64,000 nt of DNA from Chryseobacterium sp. (GCF_008014695.1 NZ_VOXE01000004.1:186001-250000), one strand, 5' to 3'. Numbered from the stretch's first letter, positions 35,924 to 45,592 are shown. Program-made: numbers and translations. The notes: generated by a model not told the origin, from the letters alone.

Positions 35924-37615
35924 TTACATTTTTATTTTTTTTCTTGCCTTGTCAGCTTTTTTCGCAGACATTGGTTTATAAAAATTGGTAAAAGCATATT
36001 CGGCTGCCTTTCTCAAATCAATAACTCCGCCAGCTTCCGAAATCAAGTCGAAACGGTTGTTTTCATTGGAACCAATCATTGCATTAACTGTTGATTTGTT
36101 TGAGGTCTTCACCAAAGATTCAATAACCTCAGCCGGAGTCAGGTTCGGCATATAAGCCAAAAGAACTGATGCCGCGCCAGCTACAACCGGTGCAGCCATT
36201 GAGGTACCCTGAAGATATTCGTATTTGCCATCCGGAACAGTAGAGTAAATTTTTTCTCCCGGTGCGAAAACGTTTACCATTTTCTGATTATAGTTGGAGA
36301 AGTCTGCTCTCAGCATTTCATTGTTGTTGGTACTTGCGCCCACTACTATCATATTTGAAACGAATGGTTTAGCATCAGTAACATTTTTGAAATTCGTCGG
36401 ATAATATACATTTTCAGAAATATTTTCGTTTTCGTTACCTGCAGCTTTCACCAAAAGCACACCGTTATCCTGCGCGTATTTAAAGGCATCCCAAACTACA
36501 TTTTTCCCCGGAGAAACCGGTTTTCCAAAACTCATATTCAGAATTTTCGCTCCGTTATCCACTGCATATCTGATGGCGTTAGCCACGTCTTTATCTCTTT
36601 CGTCACCATCCGGAACAGCTCTCACCGTCATGATTTTTGCAGTTTTATATCCTACACCGTACTGAACTTCAGTTCCTTGTGGCAATCCCGCGATAATTCC
36701 TGCAACGTGGGTTCCGTGTTTTGCATCAGCGCCTTCGTAGTGGTTGTTTCCGTAAGATTTTTCTGAATAGTTGTCGTAATTGTCGCCAACGATACTGGCT
36801 CTCGGATCAAAATCCAGGTTGTACTGTTTTGTAGCCTGGGGTCCAAAATAATCTAAAGCTTCTTTCATCTGAGCGTCCAGAAATTTCTGCACTTCAGCCG
36901 GTGATTTTCCTGCCAATGATGGATCTGCGGAGATCTGCGTCAGTACACTAACTGCCATTGCCTGTTCCTGATTGGCAGGCTTAATAGCCGCTACCGCCTC
37001 CGGAGTCAGGTTTTTTCCATTGAGCAAAGCCACCATCGAAGGAATCATCTTCTGAATTCTGGAATAGGTTTCGTACCCTTGTTTCGCTTCCATGCTTTTT
37101 TTGGTGAAGATTTCCTTTGCCTTCATGTACATCGCAAATTCTTCGGGCATTTTTGCCTGATTTGCTTTGTTCACAGTTGAATCGGCACCTTCAAAAACCG
37201 ACTGGTATTTTTTTACCACTCGCGTTACCTCCATATTGTCTACATCGATGTCACCGCTTTTACCGCCGATGAAATTCCAGCCGTGGATATCATCAACATA
37301 TCCGTTATTGTCATCGTCTTTTCCGTTATTGGGAACTTCATTGGGGTTTTTCCACATATTTTTAATCAATCCCGGATGATCCACTTCCACTCCGCTGTCT
37401 AAAACACCAACAATTACTGTTTTTGGTTTTAGTCCTTTGGATTCAAGGTATTTATAGGCATTCTGGGTATTAACTCCGTATACATTAGCCGAGGAAAAGT
37501 CTTTATGATACCACGTCATCAGATCTTTGTCCATCATTGGATCCAAAGGTGCTGCTGTTTGTGCAAAAGAAGCAAAGCCCGTCATAAAGCAAGCTGCAAT
37601 CAGTATTTTTTTCAT
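35924..37615 (-). CDS. Secreted S8 subtilisin-like serine protease
   Basis: A 563-residue protein with a Sec signal peptide (MKKILIAACFMTGFASFAQ). Catalytic triad: Asp in GVLDSGVEVDHPG near residue 73, His in HGTHVAGIIAG near 302, Ser in GTSMAAPVVAG near 470. About 160 residues of helical insert lie between Asp and His, beyond the normal subtilase fold, as in many Bacteroidetes S8 enzymes. There is no T9SS sorting tail, so it is probably periplasmic or surface-bound. It is transcribed separately, with its own terminator. Confidence 0.93.
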   Translation of the reverse strand: MKKILIAACFMTGFASFAQTAAPLDPMMDKDLMTWYHKDFSSANVYGVNTQNAYKYLESKGLKPKTVIVGVLDSGVEVDHPGLIKNMWKNPNEVPNNGKDDDNNGYVDDIHGWNFIGGKSGDIDVDNMEVTRVVKKYQSVFEGADSTVNKANQAKMPEEFAMYMKAKEIFTKKSMEAKQGYETYSRIQKMIPSMVALLNGKNLTPEAVAAIKPANQEQAMAVSVLTQISADPSLAGKSPAEVQKFLDAQMKEALDYFGPQATKQYNLDFDPRASIVGDNYDNYSEKSYGNNHYEGADAKHGTHVAGIIAGLPQGTEVQYGVGYKTAKIMTVRAVPDGDERDKDVANAIRYAVDNGAKILNMSFGKPVSPGKNVVWDAFKYAQDNGVLLVKAAGNENENISENVYYPTNFKNVTDAKPFVSNMIVVGASTNNNEMLRADFSNYNQKMVNVFAPGEKIYSTVPDGKYEYLQGTSMAAPVVAGAASVLLAYMPNLTPAEVIESLVKTSNKSTVNAMIGSNENNRFDLISEAGGVIDLRKAAEYAFTNFYKPMSAKKADKARKKIKM

Positions 37616-37624
37616 CTTAAAAAT

Positions 37625-38236
37625 TTATTTTGTTTGAATATTTCTTAAATAAGTCGAAGATTCAGGACCTTTGTTACAGATAAGGTCCAAAATTGACAGG
37701 TCTTTTTCGAAACCCATCTTATCGCTGAAGGTTTGATAATATTCTTCCATGTTAAATTCCGAAGGTTTTTTTGCTGAAAAAAAGTCCCTGTAATTTTCTT
37801 CTAGGGGCGTTTTTGAGAATTCAGTATTCAAAGAAAATGTTTTTTCTGTTTTCAGAATTTCTAGAATAATTTTGAGTGCATTCAGGTTAAATTCCGTCAA
37901 AGAATTGGTTTTAAAGGTAAAAATTCCCTCCAGCCGGTCTTCGTAAAACTCAAAATACGGGGAACTCTGGTACGCCGTTTTTATGGATTTCCAGTGGATT
38001 TTCAGCCAGTTTTCGCGATGCGACATTTCAATTTCCTTCATTACCCTCTTTCCGTTATGGTTGATGGGAATGATCAGCGAAAGTCTTCCGTTTGCGCCGT
38101 AGATTACGGTTCGGTTCCTGTAAGTCTGTTTCGGGAAATTTTCATACTGTTCAATAATTGCTTCGGTTTCGTCGTTTAAAAAAACAGCGAACCACGAAAC
38201 CGGCGGCAGGTAAAACAGAGGTAATAAAATCTTCAT
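37625..38236 (-). CDS. WbqC-like family protein
   Basis: A 203-residue protein matching the WbqC-like family: N-terminal YLPPVSWFAVFL followed by the nucleotide- or sugar-binding-like QTYRNRTVIYGANGRLSLIIPI. The family occurs in polysaccharide loci of some bacteria but in Bacteroidetes is often beside lepB, as here. The biochemical role is not established. It lies 45 bp after lepB across a hairpin and is probably partly co-transcribed with it. Confidence 0.82.
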   Translation of the reverse strand: MKILLPLFYLPPVSWFAVFLNDETEAIIEQYENFPKQTYRNRTVIYGANGRLSLIIPINHNGKRVMKEIEMSHRENWLKIHWKSIKTAYQSSPYFEFYEDRLEGIFTFKTNSLTEFNLNALKIILEILKTEKTFSLNTEFSKTPLEENYRDFFSAKKPSEFNMEEYYQTFSDKMGFEKDLSILDLICNKGPESSTYLRNIQTK

Positions 38237-38252
38237 TGTTTATATATAAAGA

Positions 38253-38276
38253 AAAGACGCGATTAACGCGTCTTTA
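38253..38276 (-). terminator. Hairpin after lepB
   Basis: AAAGACGCG-TTAAT-CGCGTCTTT, a perfect 9-bp stem between the lepB stop and the WbqC-like gene. The T tract is weak, so it may only attenuate. Confidence 0.6.
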
Positions 38277-38280
38277 AAAA

Positions 38281-39930
38281 TTAATCTTCTTTTTCTTTTT
38301 TTCTGAAAAGCTTCACGAAATAATCCCATCCGAAAAACAAAACCAGAAGGCCTGCGGCAATCCACCAGTAAGAGGTTTTGTTGGCTTCTCCCGTATTTGT
38401 GGCTTTAAACATGCGGTCCCAGCGAACTTTAAACGGAGCCTGATAAGAGGAGCCTGAATCCTTAAATGCTCCCTGTAAACTCATCCAGGTAAACATAGGG
38501 CTTCCGACAATGTTTTCTTCCGGAACAAATCCGAAAAATCTGGCATCCAAAGAAGCATCGCGGTTATCGCCGATCATCATATAATAATCCTGTTTAATCG
38601 TGTACTTGTCAGCTTCCTGACCGTTTATAAATATTTTACCGTCTCTGTTTTCAAGTTTATTATGTTCGTACTCAGAAATGATCCAACGGTAAGCAGGCAA
38701 AGTTTCCTGGTTCAATGATACCACATCGCCTTTTTTAGGTATTCTGAGCGGACCGTACCAATCTGGATTCCAGCTTTTGTTCACTGGAAAAATAGATTCG
38801 GTGCTATCCACATTTTTGGTATAAGCCGTGCGGTCTGCATTTAATTTATAGGAAACAGCTGCAGAATCCTTTGGCCAAATGTGCTCCTGCATATCAATCA
38901 CCTGTGGAAGTGCTTTAATTTCATTCGCCGTTTCATCCGTTAAACCCTGAAAATCATAGATAAAACCTTTATCATCCTGCTTTTCCTGAACCGGAAGAAA
39001 ACCGTACTTTTCATAAAGCGCAGGAATATCCAGCGGTTTTCCGGTATACACGACATATTTGTGTTGCTCGTACTGATCTCCAAGAATCGTTTCCGGTTTT
39101 CCGTTTACGTAAAGTCTTCCTGCTTTAAATTCCAGCACATCACCAGCAACAGCGACACATCTTTTTACATAAGGATCTTTTCTGTCGATAGCCGTATGCA
39201 CAGAATCCTGAGGATAATTAAATACTACAATATCATTCTTCTCCGGTTTGTTGAACTGCAGAATTCTCCAGTAAGGAAGTTTCACGGCATCCACATATGA
39301 TTTTGGATCATCTTTCGGGTTGCCCTTCTGACCGGTATCCATAATCGTTCCCTGCAAAAAAGGAATTGCAACGGGACGCATCGGCAATCTGTAACCGTAA
39401 CTCCATTTGTTCACAAAAAGAAAATCACCCACCAATAGCGTTCTTTCCATAGACCCGGTAGGAATCCCGAAAGGTTGGGTTAAAAAAACATGGATCACCG
39501 TGGCAAAAACCACTGCAAAAGTGATGGAACCGATAAATGTTTCTTTCTTTTTTGCATTTTTTTCCTCTTCGGTTAAATACAGATCGTCTTCGCTATAAAT
39601 TTCAGGGTCTTTTGAATAGTTGACAAAACCCATATAAATAAAAGGAAGAATTACGGTAAGTAGTTTCTGCATAAAAGTCGTCTTTCCGAAATGCTTCATC
39701 AGAAAAAGATGAAAAACCGACATCATAATCGGGCCCACAATCGGAAGATAGGCCAAAGCGATCCACCATTTCGGATGATTTGTCGCTTTCTGGATCAGAT
39801 AATAATTATAAAACGGGATAAAAGCAAAAGCCGGACTGTAACCCATTTTTTTGAAGAGCTTCCACGTTGAAATTCCCATCAGAACTGAGAGAATAAGAAC
39901 GTAGACAGTATAAGTAAGTAAATAATTCAT
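38281..39930 (-). CDS. lepB: Signal peptidase I
   Basis: A 549-residue membrane-bound Ser/Lys protease that removes Sec signal peptides. Nucleophile Ser in PTGSMERTL near residue 159, general-base Lys in KRCVAVAGD near 258 and box E GDNRDASLDARFFG near 457. The first roughly 130 residues form several TM helices with a DUF5684-like pattern (AFIPFYNYYLIQKA), and another TM lies near the C-terminus. The large size, with an insert between boxes D and E, is normal for Bacteroidetes. It sits in the conserved parA-parB-DUF5683-dapB-lepB order. Confidence 0.95.
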   Translation of the reverse strand: MNYLLTYTVYVLILSVLMGISTWKLFKKMGYSPAFAFIPFYNYYLIQKATNHPKWWIALAYLPIVGPIMMSVFHLFLMKHFGKTTFMQKLLTVILPFIYMGFVNYSKDPEIYSEDDLYLTEEEKNAKKKETFIGSITFAVVFATVIHVFLTQPFGIPTGSMERTLLVGDFLFVNKWSYGYRLPMRPVAIPFLQGTIMDTGQKGNPKDDPKSYVDAVKLPYWRILQFNKPEKNDIVVFNYPQDSVHTAIDRKDPYVKRCVAVAGDVLEFKAGRLYVNGKPETILGDQYEQHKYVVYTGKPLDIPALYEKYGFLPVQEKQDDKGFIYDFQGLTDETANEIKALPQVIDMQEHIWPKDSAAVSYKLNADRTAYTKNVDSTESIFPVNKSWNPDWYGPLRIPKKGDVVSLNQETLPAYRWIISEYEHNKLENRDGKIFINGQEADKYTIKQDYYMMIGDNRDASLDARFFGFVPEENIVGSPMFTWMSLQGAFKDSGSSYQAPFKVRWDRMFKATNTGEANKTSYWWIAAGLLVLFFGWDYFVKLFRKKEKED

Positions 39931-39943
39931 TGTTTGGTTTTGA

Positions 39944-39951
39944 CAAATTTA
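39944..39951 (-). promoter_or_regulatory. lepB -7 box
   Basis: TAAATTTG on the minus strand 14 bp before the lepB ATG matches TAnnTTTG. Confidence 0.4.
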
Positions 39952-40029
39952 AGAATAAGGTTGATTAGTTTATTTTAAATGAAATTTGTTACAGATTATG
40001 ACGCCTTGAAAGCCAATTGTTTTAGTTTT

Positions 40030-40737
40030 TTATAATGTTTTGAAAAGCAAATCCTTCATGGAAAAATTGCCCTTTTTCCCCAGAATCCACTCTGCAGCAA
40101 TTACTGCGCCCACAGCGAAACCGTCGCGGCTAAATGCAGTGTGTTTGATTTCGATTTCATCTACTTCACTCCGGTAGAAAACACTGTGCGTACCGGGAAC
40201 TTCATCTTCACGGATGGCGAAAATTCCCAGTTGGTTGTCTTCGGTTTCTTCCAGTTTCCAGGCGTCATAACGAGAATCGTTATTAATAATTCCTTCGGCC
40301 AGAGAAATGGCAGTGCCGCTCGGAGCATCTTTTTTGTGGGTATGGTGAATTTCCTCCAGCTGAACCTGATATTCAGAAAAATCCTTCATCAAATCAGCCA
40401 GTTTCTCATTCAAAGCAAAGAAAAGATTCACCCCAAGACTGAAATTTGAACCGTATAAAAAAGCGGTCTGGTTTTCGGAAGCGATTTTTTCGATCTCGTT
40501 TTTTCCCGCGAGCCATCCTGTGGTTCCACAGATTACGGGAATTTTATTTTCGAGGCAGGTTTTAATATTTCTGAACGCAACATCAGGATTCGAAAATTCG
40601 ATGACGACATCAGGACTGTTCAGATTTTCTGAATCTGGGGTGTCATTGAGCCTCGCAACAATTTCATGACCTCTTGCCGTGGCAATCCTGTCGATGATTT
40701 TGCCCATTTTCCCATATCCTACCAATGCTATTCTCAT
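40030..40737 (-). CDS. dapB: 4-hydroxy-tetrahydrodipicolinate reductase
   Basis: A 235-residue enzyme of lysine/diaminopimelate synthesis. NAD(P)-binding GYGKMGK at 7-13, GTTGW near 91 and the substrate motif HHTHKKDAPSGTA near 130-142 with the catalytic His/Lys. Length is typical of the short Bacteroidetes form. It supplies mDAP for peptidoglycan. It lies 6 bp after the DUF5683 gene in the par operon. Confidence 0.95.
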   Translation of the reverse strand: MRIALVGYGKMGKIIDRIATARGHEIVARLNDTPDSENLNSPDVVIEFSNPDVAFRNIKTCLENKIPVICGTTGWLAGKNEIEKIASENQTAFLYGSNFSLGVNLFFALNEKLADLMKDFSEYQVQLEEIHHTHKKDAPSGTAISLAEGIINNDSRYDAWKLEETEDNQLGIFAIREDEVPGTHSVFYRSEVDEIEIKHTAFSRDGFAVGAVIAAEWILGKKGNFSMKDLLFKTL

Positions 40738-40743
40738 AATTTT

Positions 40744-41373
40744 TTAAAAACTGTAATTGAGGCTGATTCCGGCTTTTGCAAGCTGAGTTCCCTGGTTATC
40801 GTAAATTAAAGTGGGCCTCAAGGCCAGATCAGGATCTTTTCTTCCTTCATAAAGGTGTGCATCTACAACCGCATCAACAATTCCCAGGATATAAACCAAC
40901 CCGGTGATTGCAATTGCATAATCGCGCTGTCTTTTGGCCTGATCCTGAATGTTTCCCAGCGCTACCTTGTCAATCCAAGGTTTATCTGAAAATTCATGGG
41001 GAATCCCATTCAGTTCTGCCACAAAAGCATTGCGGTATCTTTTATACTGTCTGTCGTTCCAGACAATAAATCCTACGCCTGTGCCGATCGCACCCAAAAC
41101 AATGGGAACTTTCCAGTATCTTTTGTTATACACCTGTCCCAATCCGGGTAAAACAGCAGAATAAAGACCCGCTTTTGTCGGGCTGAATTTTGGTTTCTGA
41201 GGAGCAGAATTAGCCAGTTCAATATCGGTAATAATTGCTGCTTCAGATTTTGAAACCGTTGCTGAGATGGAATCTGTTGGGCGGTTTTCGACGCGGATTG
41301 TGTCATTCGGACTGATCTGCGAATAAAAACTCTGTGTAAAGTAAAGGAAAACGAACAGCAGTAATTTTCTCAT
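40744..41373 (-). CDS. DUF5683 membrane protein
   Basis: A 209-residue protein with an N-terminal signal or anchor and the DUF5683 signature SAVLPGLGQVYNKRYWKVP near 72-90, followed by two TM segments (IVLGAIGTGVGFIVWN and YAIAITGLVYILGIVDA). Function unknown. The family is found next to parB in Flavobacteriia. Its ATG overlaps the parB stop by 4 bp. Confidence 0.88.
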   Translation of the reverse strand: MRKLLLFVFLYFTQSFYSQISPNDTIRVENRPTDSISATVSKSEAAIITDIELANSAPQKPKFSPTKAGLYSAVLPGLGQVYNKRYWKVPIVLGAIGTGVGFIVWNDRQYKRYRNAFVAELNGIPHEFSDKPWIDKVALGNIQDQAKRQRDYAIAITGLVYILGIVDAVVDAHLYEGRKDPDLALRPTLIYDNQGTQLAKAGISLNYSF

Positions 41374-42260
41374 AATTTGAAATGTGAAAGAATTTTCTCG
41401 AGTTCCTCTTCATCTTTAAAATCCAGTACAATTTTCCCCTTTTTGCTGTTAGCAGCCGTTTTAATCTCCACTTTCACTTCCAGAATATCGGTCAGGTTTT
41501 TTGCGGCTTTTTTATAGCTGTTAGGCAAGCTTGCCTGAATTTTTTTATTTGGTGTTTTCGGGTTTTTTAAAAGAATGGATTCCGCTTCTGCCTGACGGAC
41601 ACTTAAACTGTTTTTTAGAATTTTATCAAAGAGAAGGTTCTGCATTTCTGCATTTTCCAGGCTGATGATTGCACGGCCGTGTCCGGCGGATATTTCACCG
41701 CTTCGGATGGCATTCTGAACATCAGGATTCAGTCTCAGCAAACGGATTGAATTCGTAATCGTACTTCTTTCCTTTCCGACCCTCTGGCTCAGATTTTCCT
41801 GAGTCATTCCTATTTCTTCAAGTAATCTTTGGTACGTCAGGGCAATTTCAATGGCATCAAGGTCTTCACGTTGAATATTTTCGACCAAAGCCATTTCCAG
41901 AAGTTCCTGATCATTCACGAGACGGATGTAAGCAGGGACAGTTTCCAAACCGGCAATTTTACTCGCGCGAAAACGTCTTTCACCGGAAATGATCTCGAAT
42001 TTACTTCCGTCTTTTCTCAAAGTAATCGGCTGGATTACTCCAAGATTTTTTATGGACTGCGCCAAATCGCTCAGCGCTTTTTCATCAAAATAAGTTCTGG
42101 GCTGGGTTGCATTCGGATAAATATCTTCCAGAGAAACCTCTACGATATTTCCTACGTATTTATCTGCGCCTTCATCGGTCGCTGAGTTGACGGATGCCTT
42201 GGATTCTGCACTTAAAATTGCGCCCAAACCGCGGCCCATTGCTCTTTTTTTGTCTTTCAT
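41370..42260 (-). CDS. parB: Chromosome-partitioning protein ParB
   Basis: A 296-residue CTP-dependent clamp protein that loads at parS sites for origin segregation. N-terminal GRGLGAIL, the ParB/Spo0J box ISGERRFRAS near 95-105, the helix-turn-helix region (MTQENLSQRVGKERSTITNSI) and the C-terminal dimer domain are present. It forms the parAB pair with the gene just upstream. No parS consensus was securely located in the window. Confidence 0.95.
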   Translation of the reverse strand: MKDKKRAMGRGLGAILSAESKASVNSATDEGADKYVGNIVEVSLEDIYPNATQPRTYFDEKALSDLAQSIKNLGVIQPITLRKDGSKFEIISGERRFRASKIAGLETVPAYIRLVNDQELLEMALVENIQREDLDAIEIALTYQRLLEEIGMTQENLSQRVGKERSTITNSIRLLRLNPDVQNAIRSGEISAGHGRAIISLENAEMQNLLFDKILKNSLSVRQAEAESILLKNPKTPNKKIQASLPNSYKKAAKNLTDILEVKVEIKTAANSKKGKIVLDFKDEEELEKILSHFKL

Positions 42261-42298
42261 GCTATGCTTTCGGCTTCTGCATTACTGCAATCCGCTCT

Positions 42299-43072
42299 TT
42301 AATTTTTAACTAAATTTTCGTTTTTCAGCAAAACCTCTTCCGCCAGCTGAAGGTATTGGATGGCGCCTTTACTTTCGGCATCATAATTTAAAATGCTCTC
42401 TCCAAAACTTGGCGCTTCGCTTAAGCGGACATTTCTGCTGATAATGGTTTCGAAAACCATTTCCGGGAAATGCGAATTCACTTCTTCCACGACCTGATTT
42501 GAAAGGCGAAGACGAGAGTCGTACATCGTGAGAAGCAGCCCTTCGATATCCAGATTTTTATTGTGAATTTTCTGCACGTTTTTTACAGTGTTGAGGAGTT
42601 TTCCCAAACCTTCGAGTGCAAAATATTCACACTGAATAGGAATAATCACCGAATCCGCGGCTGTTAAAGCATTGATCGTGATCAAACCCAAACTCGGAGC
42701 ACAGTCGATGATGATATAATCATAATTTTTTCTGATCGATTTTAACGCTTCTTTCAGCATGTATTCCCGGTTTGCGCGGTCAACCAACTCAATTTCAGCA
42801 GCAACCAGATCAATATGAGACGGGATAATGTCCAGATTGGGCGAAGAAGTTTTTTGGATGCATTTTGCGGCATCAGCACTGTGCTCCAAAAGATTATAGG
42901 TAGAAAAGTTAGACTGTTCGATGCCCAAACCCGATGTTGCATTCGCCTGCGGATCAGCATCAATAAGCAAAATCTTTTTTTCCAGAACTCCCAGTGCGGC
43001 AGCCAGATTTACGGCAGTTGTTGTTTTACCGACCCCACCTTTCTGATTTGCTACACCTATAACTTTAGCCAT
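42299..43072 (-). CDS. parA: Chromosome-partitioning ATPase ParA
   Basis: A 257-residue deviant-Walker ATPase (Soj): KGGVGKTTTAVNLA at about 10-23, Walker A' DADPQAN near 40 and Walker B IIIDCAPSLG near 122. It acts with ParB to segregate chromosome origins. It is first in the par-dapB-lepB run. A TATTTTTG box lies at 43090-43097. The upstream gap contains paired DnaA-box sequences. Confidence 0.96.
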   Translation of the reverse strand: MAKVIGVANQKGGVGKTTTAVNLAAALGVLEKKILLIDADPQANATSGLGIEQSNFSTYNLLEHSADAAKCIQKTSSPNLDIIPSHIDLVAAEIELVDRANREYMLKEALKSIRKNYDYIIIDCAPSLGLITINALTAADSVIIPIQCEYFALEGLGKLLNTVKNVQKIHNKNLDIEGLLLTMYDSRLRLSNQVVEEVNSHFPEMVFETIISRNVRLSEAPSFGESILNYDAESKGAIQYLQLAEEVLLKNENLVKN

Positions 43073-43089
43073 TATTTTATTTTATAGTC

Positions 43090-43097
43090 CAAAAATA
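43090..43097 (-). promoter_or_regulatory. parA -7 box
   Basis: TATTTTTG on the minus strand, 18 bp before the parA ATG. Confidence 0.5.
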
Positions 43098-43181
43098 CAC
43101 TTTTTTATCATTTTCGGATGTGTGTTAATAAGTTGGTTTAAGTTAAAAAACTGTTAATGAAACGTTTATCCCTAAATAAAA

Positions 43182-43212
43182 TTATCCACAAAAAGCTACT
43201 TTTTGTGGATAA
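43182..43212. repeat. Perfect inverted repeat of two DnaA-box sequences
   Basis: TTATCCACAAAAAG (43182-43195), 3-nt loop CTA, then CTTTTTGTGGATAA (43199-43212). Each arm begins or ends with the exact DnaA box TTATCCACA. A third near-box, TTATCCCTA, is at 43167. Lying between the tonB stop and parA, the element could also be a tonB terminator, since T-rich DNA follows on the minus strand. Confidence 0.7.
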
Positions 43213-43231
43213 GATCATATTTGAAGCGTAT

Positions 43232-44059
43232 TTATTCAAATCTCATTGAAATCGGGAATTTGAAATAACTTCTTACCGGCTGTCCTTTGATTTTTGCCGG
43301 AATCCATTTTCCTTTAACAGCTTTGATCGTACGTTCAGCTTCAAGGCTAAATTCTGCATTGGCTCCGTTGGTTTTGATGCCGGAAATTGTCCCATCTTTT
43401 TCGACAATAAATGTTACCGTGGTTTTAATCACACCGCCATTTTCTTCAAAATCGGAAGTATCAAAATTTTGCATGACTTTATTTCTGAAAGCCTCGATTC
43501 CGCCACTGAAATTCGCCTGTACATCCACAATTACAGCCGGTTCATCTGAAGTTTTTGGCATATCCGCCTGTTTTCCCGGCACAACGCTTGTTACAGGCTT
43601 TTCAATTGGTTTGTAGGTGTCGTCGGGTTTCGCGCCGTCTGCGTTTGCAGTTCCGATACTGGCATCCTTGAGTTCATCTTTTGAGGGCGCAGGAACTTCG
43701 GGTTTTGTCAGATTTTTAGTTGGTGTCGGTAATGTACTAACCACGGTTTTCTCCATTGGTGCCGGTGCGGGAGGAGAAGGTTTAACAATTTCCCTTTCAA
43801 TTTTGGGAGGATCTGCGATGTTTCTAAAAATATGCCCCTCTGTAGGTGCAGGTTCGGGAACAGCTATATCAGTATGAGAATTTGCGATCAACGGAATCAC
43901 AGAAACCGCCGCAAAAAATGCAACTCCAATAATAAGCGCTTTTTTTAAGGTGCTTGATTCTTCGGTTCTTAAGACATATGCGCCGTACTGTTTATTCCGG
44001 TTGGCAAAAACCACTTCATTGAACTTTATCTCTCGGGTATCGGTCAGAAAATTTTTCAT
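43232..44059 (-). CDS. tonB: Energy transducer TonB
   Basis: A 275-residue protein: a short cytoplasmic N-terminus, one TM helix (ALIIGVAFFAAVSVIPLIA near 42-60), a Pro/Lys-rich periplasmic spacer (about 70-170) and a C-terminal TonB domain (VEKDGTISGIKTNG; FPISMRF). It transmits proton-motive-force energy from ExbBD to outer-membrane receptors. No exbB/exbD is adjacent. It is a single gene. Confidence 0.9.
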   Translation of the reverse strand: MKNFLTDTREIKFNEVVFANRNKQYGAYVLRTEESSTLKKALIIGVAFFAAVSVIPLIANSHTDIAVPEPAPTEGHIFRNIADPPKIEREIVKPSPPAPAPMEKTVVSTLPTPTKNLTKPEVPAPSKDELKDASIGTANADGAKPDDTYKPIEKPVTSVVPGKQADMPKTSDEPAVIVDVQANFSGGIEAFRNKVMQNFDTSDFEENGGVIKTTVTFIVEKDGTISGIKTNGANAEFSLEAERTIKAVKGKWIPAKIKGQPVRSYFKFPISMRFE

Positions 44060-44216
44060 TGTGAAGATTTTAAAGTTTAATATTCAAATTACACAGTTTA
44101 TACACTTAAACCGTAATTGATAAACTTTTATCAAATAACGAACCATTTTCTTACCTATTTTTAAATAAAACTATTCTATTCATAACAATGTGAAAATTCT
44201 AAACCTTTTCGACAAA

Positions 44217-44244
44217 AAACCATGCTCTTCAGCATGGTTTCAAT
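44217..44244 (-). terminator. purA terminator
   Basis: AAACCATGCT-GAAG-AGCATGGTTT on the minus strand, a 10-bp stem with trailing T, about 30 bp past the purA stop. Confidence 0.75.
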
Positions 44245-44272
44245 TGATATTTTTCCGAAAACAATTCTATTG

Positions 44273-45559
44273 TTAAAACAATTCTTTTCTGATGATGTTC
44301 TGGCTTCTCTCCGGGCCTACTGATACCAGATAAACGTTGATGCCTAGATAACTTTCGATGAACTCAATGTATTTTTTAGCGTTTGCAGGAAGTTCGTCGT
44401 AGGTTCTGGCTTTCGTAATATCTTCATCCCAACCTTCCAGTTCTTCATAAATCGGTTCGTAGTTGTACAGTTTTGTAGTTGAAGAAGTAAAATAATCGAT
44501 AATTTTCCCGTCTTCTGTCTTGTATTTAGTAGCAATTTTAAGCGATGAAATTCCGGAAAGCACATCCAGTTTGGTAATAACGAGATTATTGATCCCGTTA
44601 ATCATTGTTGCATGTTTCAGCGACAAAAGATCCAGCCAGCCTGTTCTTCTCGGTCTTCCGGTAGTCGCACCGAATTCGTGGCCAATCTGACGGATTTTCT
44701 CGCCTAAATCATCATGAAGTTCCGTAGGAAATGGACCATTACCAACTCTTGTCGTGTATGCTTTTGCAACACCGATGAGATTCTGAAGACTTGTCGGCGG
44801 AACTCCAGCTCCGGTACAAACGCCGCCTGTTGTTGGCGAAGAGGAAGTAACATATGGATAAGTTCCGAAATCGATATCCAGCATTAAAGCCTGCGCTCCT
44901 TCGAAAAGTACATTTTTACCGTCTTTTATGGCCTGATTAAGTTCCACTTCGGTATCTACAATGCGGTCTTTTAATTTTTCGCCGATTTCAATAAATTCAT
45001 TGTAAATCTCGTCGATATCAAGTGTTGGTTTCCCAAAATATTTTTCGAATAGACTGTTTTTGGTTTTGAGGTTTTTTTCAATTTTTTCGCGCAGCACTTC
45101 AGGATTCAGAAGATCTACCATTCTGATTCCAACCCGCGAAATTTTATCTTCATAACAAGGACCGATTCCTTTTTTCGTGGTACCGATCTGGGTTCCGTCT
45201 TCATCTTCCTCGCGGTAAGTATCCAATAAAATATGATATGGCATGATCACGTGTGCTCTTCTGCTGATATACACATGATCGGTTCGGAGGCCTTTTTCTT
45301 CGATCTGAGCAATTTCTTTCATGAAAGCTTTTGGATTTACCACTACTCCATTCGCAATAATGCATTTTCCTTTACACTGCAGCACTCCTGAAGGAAGAAG
45401 GTGCAGTACAAATTTTTCATCGCCTACATAAACGGTGTGACCCGCATTGTCGCCGCCCTGAAAACGCACCACATAATCCGATTTTGCCGAAAGAACATCC
45501 GTAATCTTACCCTTGCCTTCGTCGCCGTACTGAAGACCAACCACCACATAAGTTGACAT
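44273..45559 (-). CDS. purA: Adenylosuccinate synthase
   Basis: A 428-residue enzyme joining IMP and aspartate with GTP, the first step from IMP to AMP. P-loop-like GLQYGDEGKGK near 8-18, GDNAGHTVYVG near 36-46, the switch region IGTTKKGIGPCYEDK near 127 and TTGRPRRTGWLDLL near 296. Full length. It is divergent from hpt, another purine gene, across 170 bp holding both promoters. Confidence 0.97.
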   Translation of the reverse strand: MSTYVVVGLQYGDEGKGKITDVLSAKSDYVVRFQGGDNAGHTVYVGDEKFVLHLLPSGVLQCKGKCIIANGVVVNPKAFMKEIAQIEEKGLRTDHVYISRRAHVIMPYHILLDTYREEDEDGTQIGTTKKGIGPCYEDKISRVGIRMVDLLNPEVLREKIEKNLKTKNSLFEKYFGKPTLDIDEIYNEFIEIGEKLKDRIVDTEVELNQAIKDGKNVLFEGAQALMLDIDFGTYPYVTSSSPTTGGVCTGAGVPPTSLQNLIGVAKAYTTRVGNGPFPTELHDDLGEKIRQIGHEFGATTGRPRRTGWLDLLSLKHATMINGINNLVITKLDVLSGISSLKIATKYKTEDGKIIDYFTSSTTKLYNYEPIYEELEGWDEDITKARTYDELPANAKKYIEFIESYLGINVYLVSVGPERSQNIIRKELF

Positions 45560-45584
45560 ATTTTACTTTTTTAATAGATTTCCA

Positions 45585-45592
45585 CAAAAATA
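45585..45592 (-). promoter_or_regulatory. purA -7 box
   Basis: TATTTTTG on the minus strand, 26 bp before the purA ATG. Confidence 0.5.
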
